From: CAZKUN01 sp964555935
GTDB lineage: Bacteria > Armatimonadota > Zipacnadia > Zipacnadales > VGFC01
Direction: 5' to 3'
NCBI GenBank assembly: GCA_964555935.1
Contig: CAZKUN010000040.1
Span: 1 to 50,092 of the forward strand
DNA length: 50,092 bases
Notes under the pieces: generated by a model
Told to the model about the DNA's origin: nothing
What the model saw: the letters and a program-made list of their open reading frames with translations, nothing else
Databases searched by the model: none
Translations under genes and position numbers: made by a program
Shown here: piece by piece, positions 26,030 through 33,350 of the stretch
Position numbering within the stretch: position 1 is the stretch's first letter
Layout: the number at the start of each line of letters is the position of its first letter

Positions 26030-27028
26030 ATGAATGTAGCGGCTTACCGTCAGGCAGCAGTCAAAGCCATCAAGTGGCTGCTCGAACAACAGAATGACGA
26101 CGGCTCGATGGACCCGGTCGACCAAGGGGTAGCGGCATACTACAAGGTGCCATATGCGTTTAGCCTGGCCGGGCGGACGCCAGAGGCCGTGAGGCTTCTG
26201 ACGTGGATCCGAGAGAACTCCTTCACCGAGGAAGGGGATTTCGGTGGACACTACCCGCGCATTGGAGCGCATCAGACGTATTACCACTATTCGAACTCCT
26301 GGCTCATCGCCGGGGCGCAGCGGCTGGCTCAGTTTGATATCTCACTGAGAGGCATCGACTTCCTGACGTCGCTGCAGCACTACGAGTCCGGCGGCTTCCT
26401 GACCCGAGGCCCGGAGGCTCCGCTGACGGGCGAGCAGGATCTGATGACCACATGCACGGCGGGATTGGCTTGCCTGTATGCCGGTCGCCTCGACGAGGCG
26501 ACGGCGGTTGGCGAGCACTTGATCCGCGTTTGGAAGAAGCAACCGGTCGCCAGCAAGCGGCTGTACTTCACCGTGCATGGCGGCGAGCAGCTCATCACCG
26601 ATTTCCCGGAAGAGCAGTCGCTGCTGCGCGTCGTTGATGTCACGAAGACGGGTCAGTACTACGCGATTCCCGGGCTGGCGACGGCATTTCTGGTAAGGCT
26701 TGCGTCCGCGACGGGCGACAAGAAGTACCTCGACTGCGCGCACAAGTACGCCGAGTTCGGTGACCTGTGCGCCGGCGATCGGTACAAGGCGCCGGCGTCG
26801 GGGTGGTTCGGCTGGGGAGCAGCGTTGCTTTACCAGGCCACCGGCAACGCCAACTACCGCCGCATTGCCTGCGAGGTCGCGGACTACATCGTCTCCGCGC
26901 AGCTTGAGGGCGGCACCTGGGGTGATCCCGCGATCGGCGCGGAGTACGCGCACGTGATCATGGACTCGACCGCCGAGTTCGCGATCTTGCTCTGCGAGAT
27001 GGTGGAGGGGCTGATGACCGGCGAGTAG
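26030..27028 (+). CDS. Alpha/alpha-toroid protein of unknown function
   Basis: 332 residues with no signal peptide. The sequence consists of helical hairpins with repeat motifs (AIKWLLEQQNDDGSM, GIDFLTSLQHYESGGF, CAHKYAEFGD, VADYIVSAQLEGGTW) typical of the six-barrel or terpene-cyclase-like toroid folds, including Q-x-D-G-S/G turns like QW motifs. Enzymes of that fold include unsaturated glucuronyl hydrolases, C5-epimerases and prenyl cyclases. The usual catalytic Asp/His of GH88 is not obvious. Its position after an alpha-mannosidase favours a sugar role over isoprenoid chemistry, but this is context only. Confidence 0.75.
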   Translation: MNVAAYRQAAVKAIKWLLEQQNDDGSMDPVDQGVAAYYKVPYAFSLAGRTPEAVRLLTWIRENSFTEEGDFGGHYPRIGAHQTYYHYSNSWLIAGAQRLAQFDISLRGIDFLTSLQHYESGGFLTRGPEAPLTGEQDLMTTCTAGLACLYAGRLDEATAVGEHLIRVWKKQPVASKRLYFTVHGGEQLITDFPEEQSLLRVVDVTKTGQYYAIPGLATAFLVRLASATGDKKYLDCAHKYAEFGDLCAGDRYKAPASGWFGWGAALLYQATGNANYRRIACEVADYIVSAQLEGGTWGDPAIGAEYAHVIMDSTAEFAILLCEMVEGLMTGE

Positions 27029-27059
27029 TTTGCCGGACTGCAATGAAGCAGAAGCACGA

Positions 27060-27090
27060 ACGGCGTCCCCAATACTGGGGACGCCGTTTT
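27060..27090 (+). terminator. Rho-independent terminator of the 17123-27028 run
   Basis: CGGCGTCCCC (27061-27070) pairs perfectly with GGGGACGCCG (27077-27086) around AATACT and is followed by TTTT. It stands 30 bases after the toroid gene and can also serve as the minus-strand barrier to the convergent lipoprotein gene. Confidence 0.85.
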
Positions 27091-27111
27091 GGTGTCATGG
27101 GGACTGCGAGA

Positions 27112-27996
27112 CTACTCCGTCGTGATCCTCAGGTCGTCGACCCAGATGGATTGCTCATGCGGGACGCCGGGGCCGAAGTAGGGGGTCATGAGGAACTGGT
27201 TGATCAGCATGTCGGGATGCTGGCCCGTTCGGAAGACGACATCGTCGAAGTCCATTAGCAGCTCGCCGTCGAACCAGTATTGGATGATGCCGTCTTGTTG
27301 GCCGATGTTGTCCTCGACCGTGTTGAGTTGCAGCTTGACCTTCACGTGGTGCCAGTCGCCCTTGTAGCGCGGCCCCCGTTCATCGCTGAAGCAGGCTTCC
27401 TCCGCATCCCAGGACTTGCCGTTCCAGTGGACGTCGCCGTTCTTGTAGTAGCCGCCCGCTCCGTGGGAATCGCTGGCGCCGTTGCCGCCGGCGACGGCAC
27501 GGTTCTCGGTGACGCCGACGAGGTCTTCGCCGATTCGCGCCTCGTCGATATTGGCTCCGTCCTGGATGGCGATGCGCGGCTTGCCGTTGACGACCTCGAT
27601 ATAGAACGTCAGGTGCGTGTAGGCGGGGCCGACGTACTCGGAGTCTTCGGTGGTGACGAAGTGGAACTCATGAGGGTGCCAGTCGACCCCGGTCCAGTCC
27701 CAGTTCTCGCCGTGCTTCATGCTGAAGCTAAACGTGACGTTATCGACGGGCTCCAGACGGACCCGGGCGCCTCTGCCGACGGGGCCGATGTCGCCGGCCT
27801 TCGCCCAGTGCCAGACGCAGGAATGCTCGCCGCCATCGGCGTGCTCGTCGGTGATCTCCATCTTCGGACCGTCGTACCAACCGCGCGATTCCCAGTTCGT
27901 GTCCTCGAAGGGCTCCTCGAAAAGGACGGTCTCGGTCGGGGCTTCCTGAGCACAACCGGTCACAGCCAGAGCAAGCAGCAGGGCGCATAGACGCAT
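27112..27996 (-). CDS. Secreted lipoprotein with a concanavalin-A-like jelly-roll
   Basis: 294 residues. ATG 27996 is chosen because GAGGAGG lies 6 bases upstream and a lipobox follows (ALAVTGC). The mature protein is rich in aromatic residues with strands FEEPFEDTNWESRGWYDG, FSFSMKHGENWDWTGVDWHPHEFHF, WHHVKVKLQLNTVEDN and YWFDGELLMDFDDVVFRTG. The pattern is that of polysaccharide-lyase or DUF1080-type jelly-rolls that bind glycans. No unequivocal catalytic triad can be named. It starts 32 bases after the stop of the ATPase gene on the same strand, so it may be the last gene of that operon. Confidence 0.75.
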   Translation of the reverse strand: MRLCALLLALAVTGCAQEAPTETVLFEEPFEDTNWESRGWYDGPKMEITDEHADGGEHSCVWHWAKAGDIGPVGRGARVRLEPVDNVTFSFSMKHGENWDWTGVDWHPHEFHFVTTEDSEYVGPAYTHLTFYIEVVNGKPRIAIQDGANIDEARIGEDLVGVTENRAVAGGNGASDSHGAGGYYKNGDVHWNGKSWDAEEACFSDERGPRYKGDWHHVKVKLQLNTVEDNIGQQDGIIQYWFDGELLMDFDDVVFRTGQHPDMLINQFLMTPYFGPGVPHEQSIWVDDLRITTE

Positions 27997-28028
27997 GGAT
28001 AACCTCCTCGGCTGCGTATACGAACACC

Positions 28029-29354
28029 CTACAGTGCCCGAGAGATCGCCGCGACCTCCTCGACCGTGGTGATGCCAGCGCGGATCTTCTCGATGCCGTG
28101 GTCGACGAGCGACTTGTGGCCCGACGACCGCAGCAGGTGTTCGAATTCGCGGTTGTCCAGTCCTTGCGTGACCACCTCGCGCACGGGATCGGTAACGGTC
28201 ATCACCTCGAAGACGCCCGTCCGGCCGCGGTATCCGGTGTCGAAACACTGGTCGCATCCCGCGCCGCGCTGGAGCGAGAGACCGGTCCAGTCAACGCGCG
28301 CAGCGCTTAGCCATTCGCGCTCCGGTCCAGTTGGCTCATGCGGCTCCTTGCACTCGTCGCAGATCGTCCGCGCAAGCCTCATCGCCACGGCGAAACGGAG
28401 CGTGTCGGTGACCATGAACGGCTCGACACCCATGTTCAGGAAGCGCCTGAAGACCTCCGGCGCGGTCTGGGCGTGGAGGGTCGAGAGGACCAGATGCCCG
28501 GTCATCGCCGTCTGGATGACGACCTCCGCGCTCTGCAGATCGCGGATCTCGCCACACATGACCACGTCAGGGTCGGAACGGAGCTGGTACAGAAGGCCGC
28601 GGTGGAAGGTCAGGCCGGCTTTCCGGTTGACATGCGTCTGCGCGATGCCCGGCAGCATGTACTCGACCGGGTCCTCGATGGTGACGATGTTGAGGGCATC
28701 GGCATCGAGAGCGCTGAGCATGGAGTACAGCAGCGTCGTCTTCCCTGAGCCCGTCGGGCCGGTGACGATCAGCAGGCCGCTCGGTGAGACGAGGAACTGG
28801 CGAGTGGCCTGAAGCTGGCTCTCGTTCATCCCGAGGCGCTCCAGATCGAGCATCGCATCGCCCTTGCGCAGGAGCCGCATGGTGACCTTCTGCCCGTACG
28901 TGGTGGGCATCGTGCAGGCTCGGATGTCGATGTCGGTGCCGTCGTGGCGGACGAGGATACGGCCGTCCTGGCCCGTGCGCGTTTCCACCACGTCCATCTC
29001 CGCCATTGCCTTGATGCGCGTGGCAACGGCACTTCCGAGCGGCCTGCTGAGACGCTGCCACTCCCTGAGCGCGCCGTCGATGCGGAACCGGACGGTGAAA
29101 TCGGAGTCCCGAGGCAGCAGGTGCACGTCGCTGGCGCGGGCTTCCATGGCCGCGGTGATGATGCGCTTGCACTCGCCGGCGACCAACTGCTCATCCGTCG
29201 CGGCCATGCTGTCCATCACCTGACGCACTCCGGCGAGTTCGAGTTGGCAGTCGACGCACTCGCCGATGTGGCGGTCGATCTCGTCCTTGCGGTCGCCTTC
29301 GATCTCCCCGCGCGAGTAGGCGGCGAGGTCCTCCTGGATCTTGTCACATGGCAT
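28029..29354 (-). CDS. Type II secretion/type IV pilus-like ATPase fused to an anti-sigma zinc finger
   Basis: 441 residues. Residues 1-40 are a zf-HC2 (anti-sigma-factor) zinc finger: C3, then AYSRGEIEGD, then H29-x3-C33-x2-C36. The rest is a GspE/PilB-type ATPase: SDVHLLPR and FRIDG (N2 domain), Walker A GPTGSGKTT at 199-207, the Asp box TIEDPVEY, Walker B VVMCGEIRD near 264-272, the His box GHLVLSTLHAQ, and the zinc tetracysteine C332/C335/C367/C370. The usual GspE N1 domain is missing and replaced by the zinc finger. It follows an ECF sigma gene by 20 bases, the normal place for an anti-sigma gene. Inference: the protein sequesters the sigma factor and couples release to ATPase state or to pilus/secretion assembly. 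No other pilus genes are in the window. Confidence 0.92.
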   Translation of the reverse strand: MPCDKIQEDLAAYSRGEIEGDRKDEIDRHIGECVDCQLELAGVRQVMDSMAATDEQLVAGECKRIITAAMEARASDVHLLPRDSDFTVRFRIDGALREWQRLSRPLGSAVATRIKAMAEMDVVETRTGQDGRILVRHDGTDIDIRACTMPTTYGQKVTMRLLRKGDAMLDLERLGMNESQLQATRQFLVSPSGLLIVTGPTGSGKTTLLYSMLSALDADALNIVTIEDPVEYMLPGIAQTHVNRKAGLTFHRGLLYQLRSDPDVVMCGEIRDLQSAEVVIQTAMTGHLVLSTLHAQTAPEVFRRFLNMGVEPFMVTDTLRFAVAMRLARTICDECKEPHEPTGPEREWLSAARVDWTGLSLQRGAGCDQCFDTGYRGRTGVFEVMTVTDPVREVVTQGLDNREFEHLLRSSGHKSLVDHGIEKIRAGITTVEEVAAISRAL

Positions 29355-29374
29355 GGCATCCTCCCCCTTGGCGA

Positions 29375-29923
29375 TCAGTCGAGCAACCCGTCGAGGCGCT
29401 CGCGCAGACGGCGAATTGCGTAGTGCATGCGCGACTTGACCGTCCCGATTGGGACCCCGAGTCGCTCTGAGATCTCGGCGTACTTCAGCCCGCCGAACCG
29501 ACTGAGCGTGACGACTTCGCGCAGGTCCGAAGGCAGCGCTTCGACAGCCGCTCGGACCTCTGACGCCTGCCAGCGCGCCAAAGCGAGTTCCTCGGAGCTT
29601 GCCGCGCGCGGGAGTTGGGCCAGGCTCTGGTCGAGCGATCCGGCTCCCGGTCGTCGCGAGCGCGCGTCGAGCCAGTTGAACAGATGGTTCCGGGCTATGG
29701 TGAAGAGGTAGCTCGAGGGCCGGCCAAGTGGCGCGTATCGCTCGCGCGCGAGCCAGAGCTTGACCAGCACGTCCTGAGTCAGCTCGCGGGCGAGACCGGC
29801 ATCGCGCACTCGTCGCTCGAAGTACAGCACGAGCGTGTCGCGGTAGCGCGCGGCCAATTGATCGAAGGCATCCACATCACCCCTGGCCGCCGCAGTCATC
29901 AGATCGCTGTCGGTGCGCTCCAT
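29375..29923 (-). CDS. ECF-type RNA polymerase sigma factor
   Basis: 182 residues from ATG 29923. Region 2 (residues about 10-85) has the FDQLAARYRDTLVLYFERRV start and the RPSSYLFTIARNHLFNWL core that melts and reads the -10 element. Region 4 (about 120-175) has EALPSDLREVVTLSRFGGLKYAEISERLGVPIGTVKSRMHYAIRRLRE, the helix-turn-helix that reads the -35. Regions 1 and 3 are absent, as in ECF sigmas. The next gene encodes an anti-sigma-type zinc finger fused to an ATPase, so this sigma is probably controlled by it. I cannot assign the ECF group. Confidence 0.95.
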   Translation of the reverse strand: MERTDSDLMTAAARGDVDAFDQLAARYRDTLVLYFERRVRDAGLARELTQDVLVKLWLARERYAPLGRPSSYLFTIARNHLFNWLDARSRRPGAGSLDQSLAQLPRAASSEELALARWQASEVRAAVEALPSDLREVVTLSRFGGLKYAEISERLGVPIGTVKSRMHYAIRRLRERLDGLLD

Positions 29924-30010
29924 GGTGGGGCCGCCGCTCCCTCACCACGGTAGAACAGAATCCCCCGGGGAAGGTTTGGTCGAGGGCGGAGATTCTGCCT
30001 CTGCCGGATA

Positions 30011-31045
30011 CTACCCCAATTCCTCGAGCGTCTCAAGCACGACGGGGATGGTCTCGCGCCAGTTGGGCGGCATGTCTTCGGAGATCTCGAAGGCGAGGCC
30101 GCGTTTGCCGGCGCGCTCGCGCTTTTCGATGACGGCTTGGCGGAGCGCTTCGTGCGGGCCGTAGTAGAGGTCGATGTTGATGTTGCCCCAGAGCACCATA
30201 TCCGGCCACGCGGCGCGGGCTTCGTCATACGTCATGTCGCCCTCGGGCGGCTCGGTCAGAGATTCGATCATGTGAAGCGACGAGGCCCCGATCTCATCGG
30301 CGATGCACCGTAAGTCGCCGTCGTAATGCACCATCGTGCGCTTGCCGCCGGCCTCCATGAACGGCGCCGCCGCGTCGTAGCAATTGACGAGCAGGTCCTG
30401 GTACCGCTTCGGCCCCAGCATGCTGATGGTCAGGTTCTCCAGCCACTTCACGTACTTGCCTGGACCTGCTGCAATGAGGCGAGCTTCCTCCATCCACTGG
30501 TTCTTCTGGGCCTCGTAGAGGTCGAACAACTCCGGGACCTCCATCGCGACATCCAGGCAGAACTGCTCCGTGCCGGCCCAGTCAACGTTGATGCTCATGG
30601 CGGGCGTTCGGGAGCCTGTTACGACGCAGACTCCGAGGTCGCCAATGAGTTCCTCGCCAGCCTGGAAGCTCCCGTAGCACGTCTCCAGCTCGGAGTTCTC
30701 GATCATCCACTGGCGGGTCTTGTAGTCGGCGGGCGTCTTGATCCAATCCTCGTGGTGCCAACCGTTGCGGGTGGTGCGCTCCAGCATGCCGACGGGGGTC
30801 TTGATCCGATACGTGCGGTAGATCGTGTCGCCGTCTTTGCGCTCTTCCTGCTCGTGTTCGACGCCATGCTGGACGTGGCGCGTGGTGCTGACGTGATGGC
30901 AGATCGCGAGCCCCTGATCGTAGAGCGTCTTCCACTCGTCCGCCATCAGTTCGTCGCCGCTGAGCATCCAGCTGTAGTACGAGTAGGGCGTGCGCGCCGG
31001 CGTGTTCCCATCGAGCGCGTCGGTCAGCCACTGTCGCTGGGACAT
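30011..31045 (-). CDS. URO-D-superfamily protein, HYDG subtype (tandem copy 2)
   Basis: 344 residues beginning MSQRQWLTDALDGNTPARTPYSYYSW. It and its neighbour at 31061-32095 are close paralogues of equal length. The barrel-end motif is V-H-Y-D-G-D (KRTMVHYDGDLRCIADEIG), replacing HxCG; ends with ALRQAVIEKRERAGKRGLAFEISED. GTRTPAMSINVDWAG-type stretch in mid-protein is shared by both copies. These lack the HemE arginines and are probably catabolic or methyl-transfer relatives. The genes are separated by 15 bases and lie with the FAH protein in one minus-strand operon. Confidence 0.8.
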   Translation of the reverse strand: MSQRQWLTDALDGNTPARTPYSYYSWMLSGDELMADEWKTLYDQGLAICHHVSTTRHVQHGVEHEQEERKDGDTIYRTYRIKTPVGMLERTTRNGWHHEDWIKTPADYKTRQWMIENSELETCYGSFQAGEELIGDLGVCVVTGSRTPAMSINVDWAGTEQFCLDVAMEVPELFDLYEAQKNQWMEEARLIAAGPGKYVKWLENLTISMLGPKRYQDLLVNCYDAAAPFMEAGGKRTMVHYDGDLRCIADEIGASSLHMIESLTEPPEGDMTYDEARAAWPDMVLWGNINIDLYYGPHEALRQAVIEKRERAGKRGLAFEISEDMPPNWRETIPVVLETLEELG

Positions 31046-31060
31046 GCCTGGTCTCTCCGG

Positions 31061-32095
31061 TTAGCCTAGTTCCTCAAGCGTCTTCAGGACGAGCGGGATC
31101 GTCTCTTGCCAGTCGGGTGGGAGATCTTCTGAGATCTCAAATCCAAAGGCGCGCTTGCCGGCGCGCTCGCGCTTGTCTATGACCGCCTGGCGGAGCTCAT
31201 CGCGAGGTCCCTGGTAAAGCTCGCCATTGATCTGGGCCCAGAGCACGATATCGGGCCACTGCGCGCGGCACTCGTCGAAGGTCATGTCGCCCGCGGGCGG
31301 CTCCGTGATCGCCTCGATAATGTGCAGAGGCAACTCGGCGATCTGGTCGGCGACCGCCTTCAACTCGCCGTCGTAACGCACGATCACCCGCTTGCCAGAA
31401 GCCTCCAAGAGCGGCGTGGCCGCCTCGTAAACGGAACCGAGCATCTCGCCGTAGCGCGCCGGCCCGAGCATGCGCACCGCCAGGTCCTCGGGCCACTCGA
31501 CGTACTGGCCGGGCCCGGCGGCGATCAGCTCGCACTCCTCCATGAACCGGACCTTCTGAGCCTCGTAAAGCTCGAACAGCTCGGGCACTTCCATCGCGAC
31601 ATCCATGCAGAACATCTCGGGGCCCGCCCAGTCGACGTTGATGCGCATGGCGGGCGTGCGCGAGCCGGCAACGACGCACGTGCCGAGGTCGCCGATAAGC
31701 GCCTCGGCCGGCTCGTAGTTCTCAGGCCGGGCGACGACTTCGGTGTTCTCAACGATCCACTGCTGGATCTTGTAGTCGCTGGGTTGGGTGATCCAGTTCT
31801 GCATGGGCCAGCCGTCGCGCGTGACCCGCTCGATTGTGCCAACGGGGGTCTCCTTGCGGTGAACGTGGACCGTTGCGCCGCCGTCGTCACGCTTTTCGCG
31901 GGTGCTCTCGACACCATGCTCGATATGCTCGACGGTGGCGACGTGGTGGCACAGGGCGAGGCCCTGATCGTACAGCGCCTTCCACTCGTCGCTCATGAGA
32001 TCGTCTGAGCTGAGAATCTCGCTCTGGAGCGAGTAAGGCGTGCGCTCAGGAGTGTTTCCGTCAAGCGCGTCGGTCAGCCATTGTTTCTGTGACAT
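31061..32095 (-). CDS. URO-D-superfamily protein, RYDG subtype (tandem copy 1)
   Basis: 344 residues (MSQKQWLTDALDGNTPERTPYS), paralogous to the protein at 30011-31045 along its whole length. The conserved His of the HxxG motif is replaced by Arg here (V-R-Y-D-G-E), which suggests divergence of substrate or loss of a catalytic role in this copy. The shared stretches LIGDLG.CVV.GSRTPAM.INVDWAG and PAGDMTFDE remain. It starts 19 bases after the FAH-protein stop, an operon arrangement. Duplication followed by motif loss in one copy is the simplest reading. Confidence 0.8.
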   Translation of the reverse strand: MSQKQWLTDALDGNTPERTPYSLQSEILSSDDLMSDEWKALYDQGLALCHHVATVEHIEHGVESTREKRDDGGATVHVHRKETPVGTIERVTRDGWPMQNWITQPSDYKIQQWIVENTEVVARPENYEPAEALIGDLGTCVVAGSRTPAMRINVDWAGPEMFCMDVAMEVPELFELYEAQKVRFMEECELIAAGPGQYVEWPEDLAVRMLGPARYGEMLGSVYEAATPLLEASGKRVIVRYDGELKAVADQIAELPLHIIEAITEPPAGDMTFDECRAQWPDIVLWAQINGELYQGPRDELRQAVIDKRERAGKRAFGFEISEDLPPDWQETIPLVLKTLEELG

Positions 32096-32114
32096 GGCGA
32101 TCCTCCGGGGGCGG

Positions 32115-32900
32115 TCATTCGTTGATGACCGGATTCGTCAGCGTCCCGATCCCCGCAACCTCGATGCCGACCGTGTCGCCATCCTTCAGAAAGACGGCCG
32201 GCTTGCGCGCGAACCCGACGCCCTCGGGCGTCCCAGTCATGATGACGGTCCCGGGCGCGAGCGTCATGACCTCGCTGAGCCACGACACGAGCTTGGCGCA
32301 ACCGAAGATCATGTCTGAAGTGCTGGAGTCCTGCATCGTCTCCCCGCTCACGCGCGTGGTGATGTCGCAGCTATCCGGGTCGAGTTCGGTCTCGATGTGC
32401 GGGCCGATCGGGCAGAACGTGTCGAACGATTTCCCGCGCGCCCAGACCGCGTCGAGCTTGAGCTGGCAATCGCGCGCGGAGACGTCGTTCCCACACGTGT
32501 AACCCAACACGTAATCGAGCGCCTCGGCCTCGCTGACATGCTTCGCCGTCTTGCCGATCACGATGCACAGCTCGCACTCGTAGTCGACCTCGGTGGGCGC
32601 CATCCTCGGGATACGGATCGGATCGCCGGGCCCGATGACCGAACTGGTGGCCTTGAGAAACATCTGTGGATGGCCGGGAATCGCCATGCCGGATTCCTCG
32701 GCATGGCGGCGGTAGTTCAGCCCGATCGCGATGACGCTCGGCGGCGTCACGGGTGCGAGGAGCCGTGCCTGGCTGAGGCTGACTTTCTCGCCCGTCGTGT
32801 CGATGCCGTCGAACGGCTCGCCATCGATGACATCGATCGTGTCACCGTCGAGGATTCCGTAGGCAACCTTGCTCTCCGTCTCGAAACGCGCGATCTTCAT
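32115..32900 (-). CDS. Fumarylacetoacetate hydrolase family protein
   Basis: 261 residues. The FAH fold is recognised by AIGLNYRRHAEESG, the FLKATSSVIGPGDPI strand, the metal ligands E-x-E in VDYECELCIVIGK plus D in NDVSARD, and the GTVIMTGTPEGVGFARKP signature. The length matches bacterial 5-carboxymethyl-2-hydroxymuconate delta-isomerase or acylpyruvase-type members rather than eukaryotic FAH (about 420). Such enzymes cleave or isomerise beta-diketone-type acids with Mg2+. It heads a minus-strand operon with the two URO-D paralogues, suggesting one catabolic pathway whose substrate is unknown. Confidence 0.92.
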   Translation of the reverse strand: MKIARFETESKVAYGILDGDTIDVIDGEPFDGIDTTGEKVSLSQARLLAPVTPPSVIAIGLNYRRHAEESGMAIPGHPQMFLKATSSVIGPGDPIRIPRMAPTEVDYECELCIVIGKTAKHVSEAEALDYVLGYTCGNDVSARDCQLKLDAVWARGKSFDTFCPIGPHIETELDPDSCDITTRVSGETMQDSSTSDMIFGCAKLVSWLSEVMTLAPGTVIMTGTPEGVGFARKPAVFLKDGDTVGIEVAGIGTLTNPVINE

Positions 32901-32970
32901 CGTGAGTCCCCTCGCCTGGTGTTAGCGTTGGCGCGGCGGTTCACCGTCGCGCCGGGCGAGGCCTTCTGAT

Positions 32971-33235
32971 GAGCCTGTATCGAAGTCTCAGGGCCGGTCC
33001 TTTAGACCTCGGCACAGGCTCCTTCTGACCCGGTAAGGAGGAATTGCAGTACCGGATAGCGTATAAGCAACTATTCCGCTTGCTCTTGGGGCGTCCCGAC
33101 GACGCGGCCCCCTGGTCATTCGCACGAAGCTCGTGCGGACGCGAGCGGCAATGACAGTAGATCCACCTGATCGAGCACCAGCGGTGGAATACAGGCCGGC
33201 TCCTTCCATGGAGTCGGCCTTGTGTGGTTCTCTGG
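32971..33235 (+). ncRNA. Intergenic region with serial stem-loops (possible structured RNA or degenerate repeats)
   Basis: The 450-base spacer 32901-33350 holds no gene. It contains at least five helices: GAGCCTGT/ACAGGCTC (32971-33021) enclosing GGTC-ctttA-GACC; CCGGTA/TACCGG (33030-33055) around AGGAGGAATT; GGG-GCGTC/GACGC-CCC (33088-33110); GTCATT/AATGAC (33115-33155) enclosing a perfect CGCACGA-agc-TCGTGCG; and GGCCGGCTCC/GGAGTCGGCC (33194-33219), followed by TTGTGTGGTTCTCTG. The last could be a weak terminator. Two loops (CTTTA, TTCCA) match the GTAG-type repeats, so decayed repeats are an alternative to a functional RNA. Confidence 0.35.
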
Positions 33236-33350
33236 GTAGGCAGGGCCCCGTCCCCCCTCCGCCGAACTCCCACCTCCCACACGCGGAGCCGCCAACTTAT
33301 CTGAAGCTATCCTATGAGAGCTTGATCCAGACGCGGGCACTCCTAACTAC

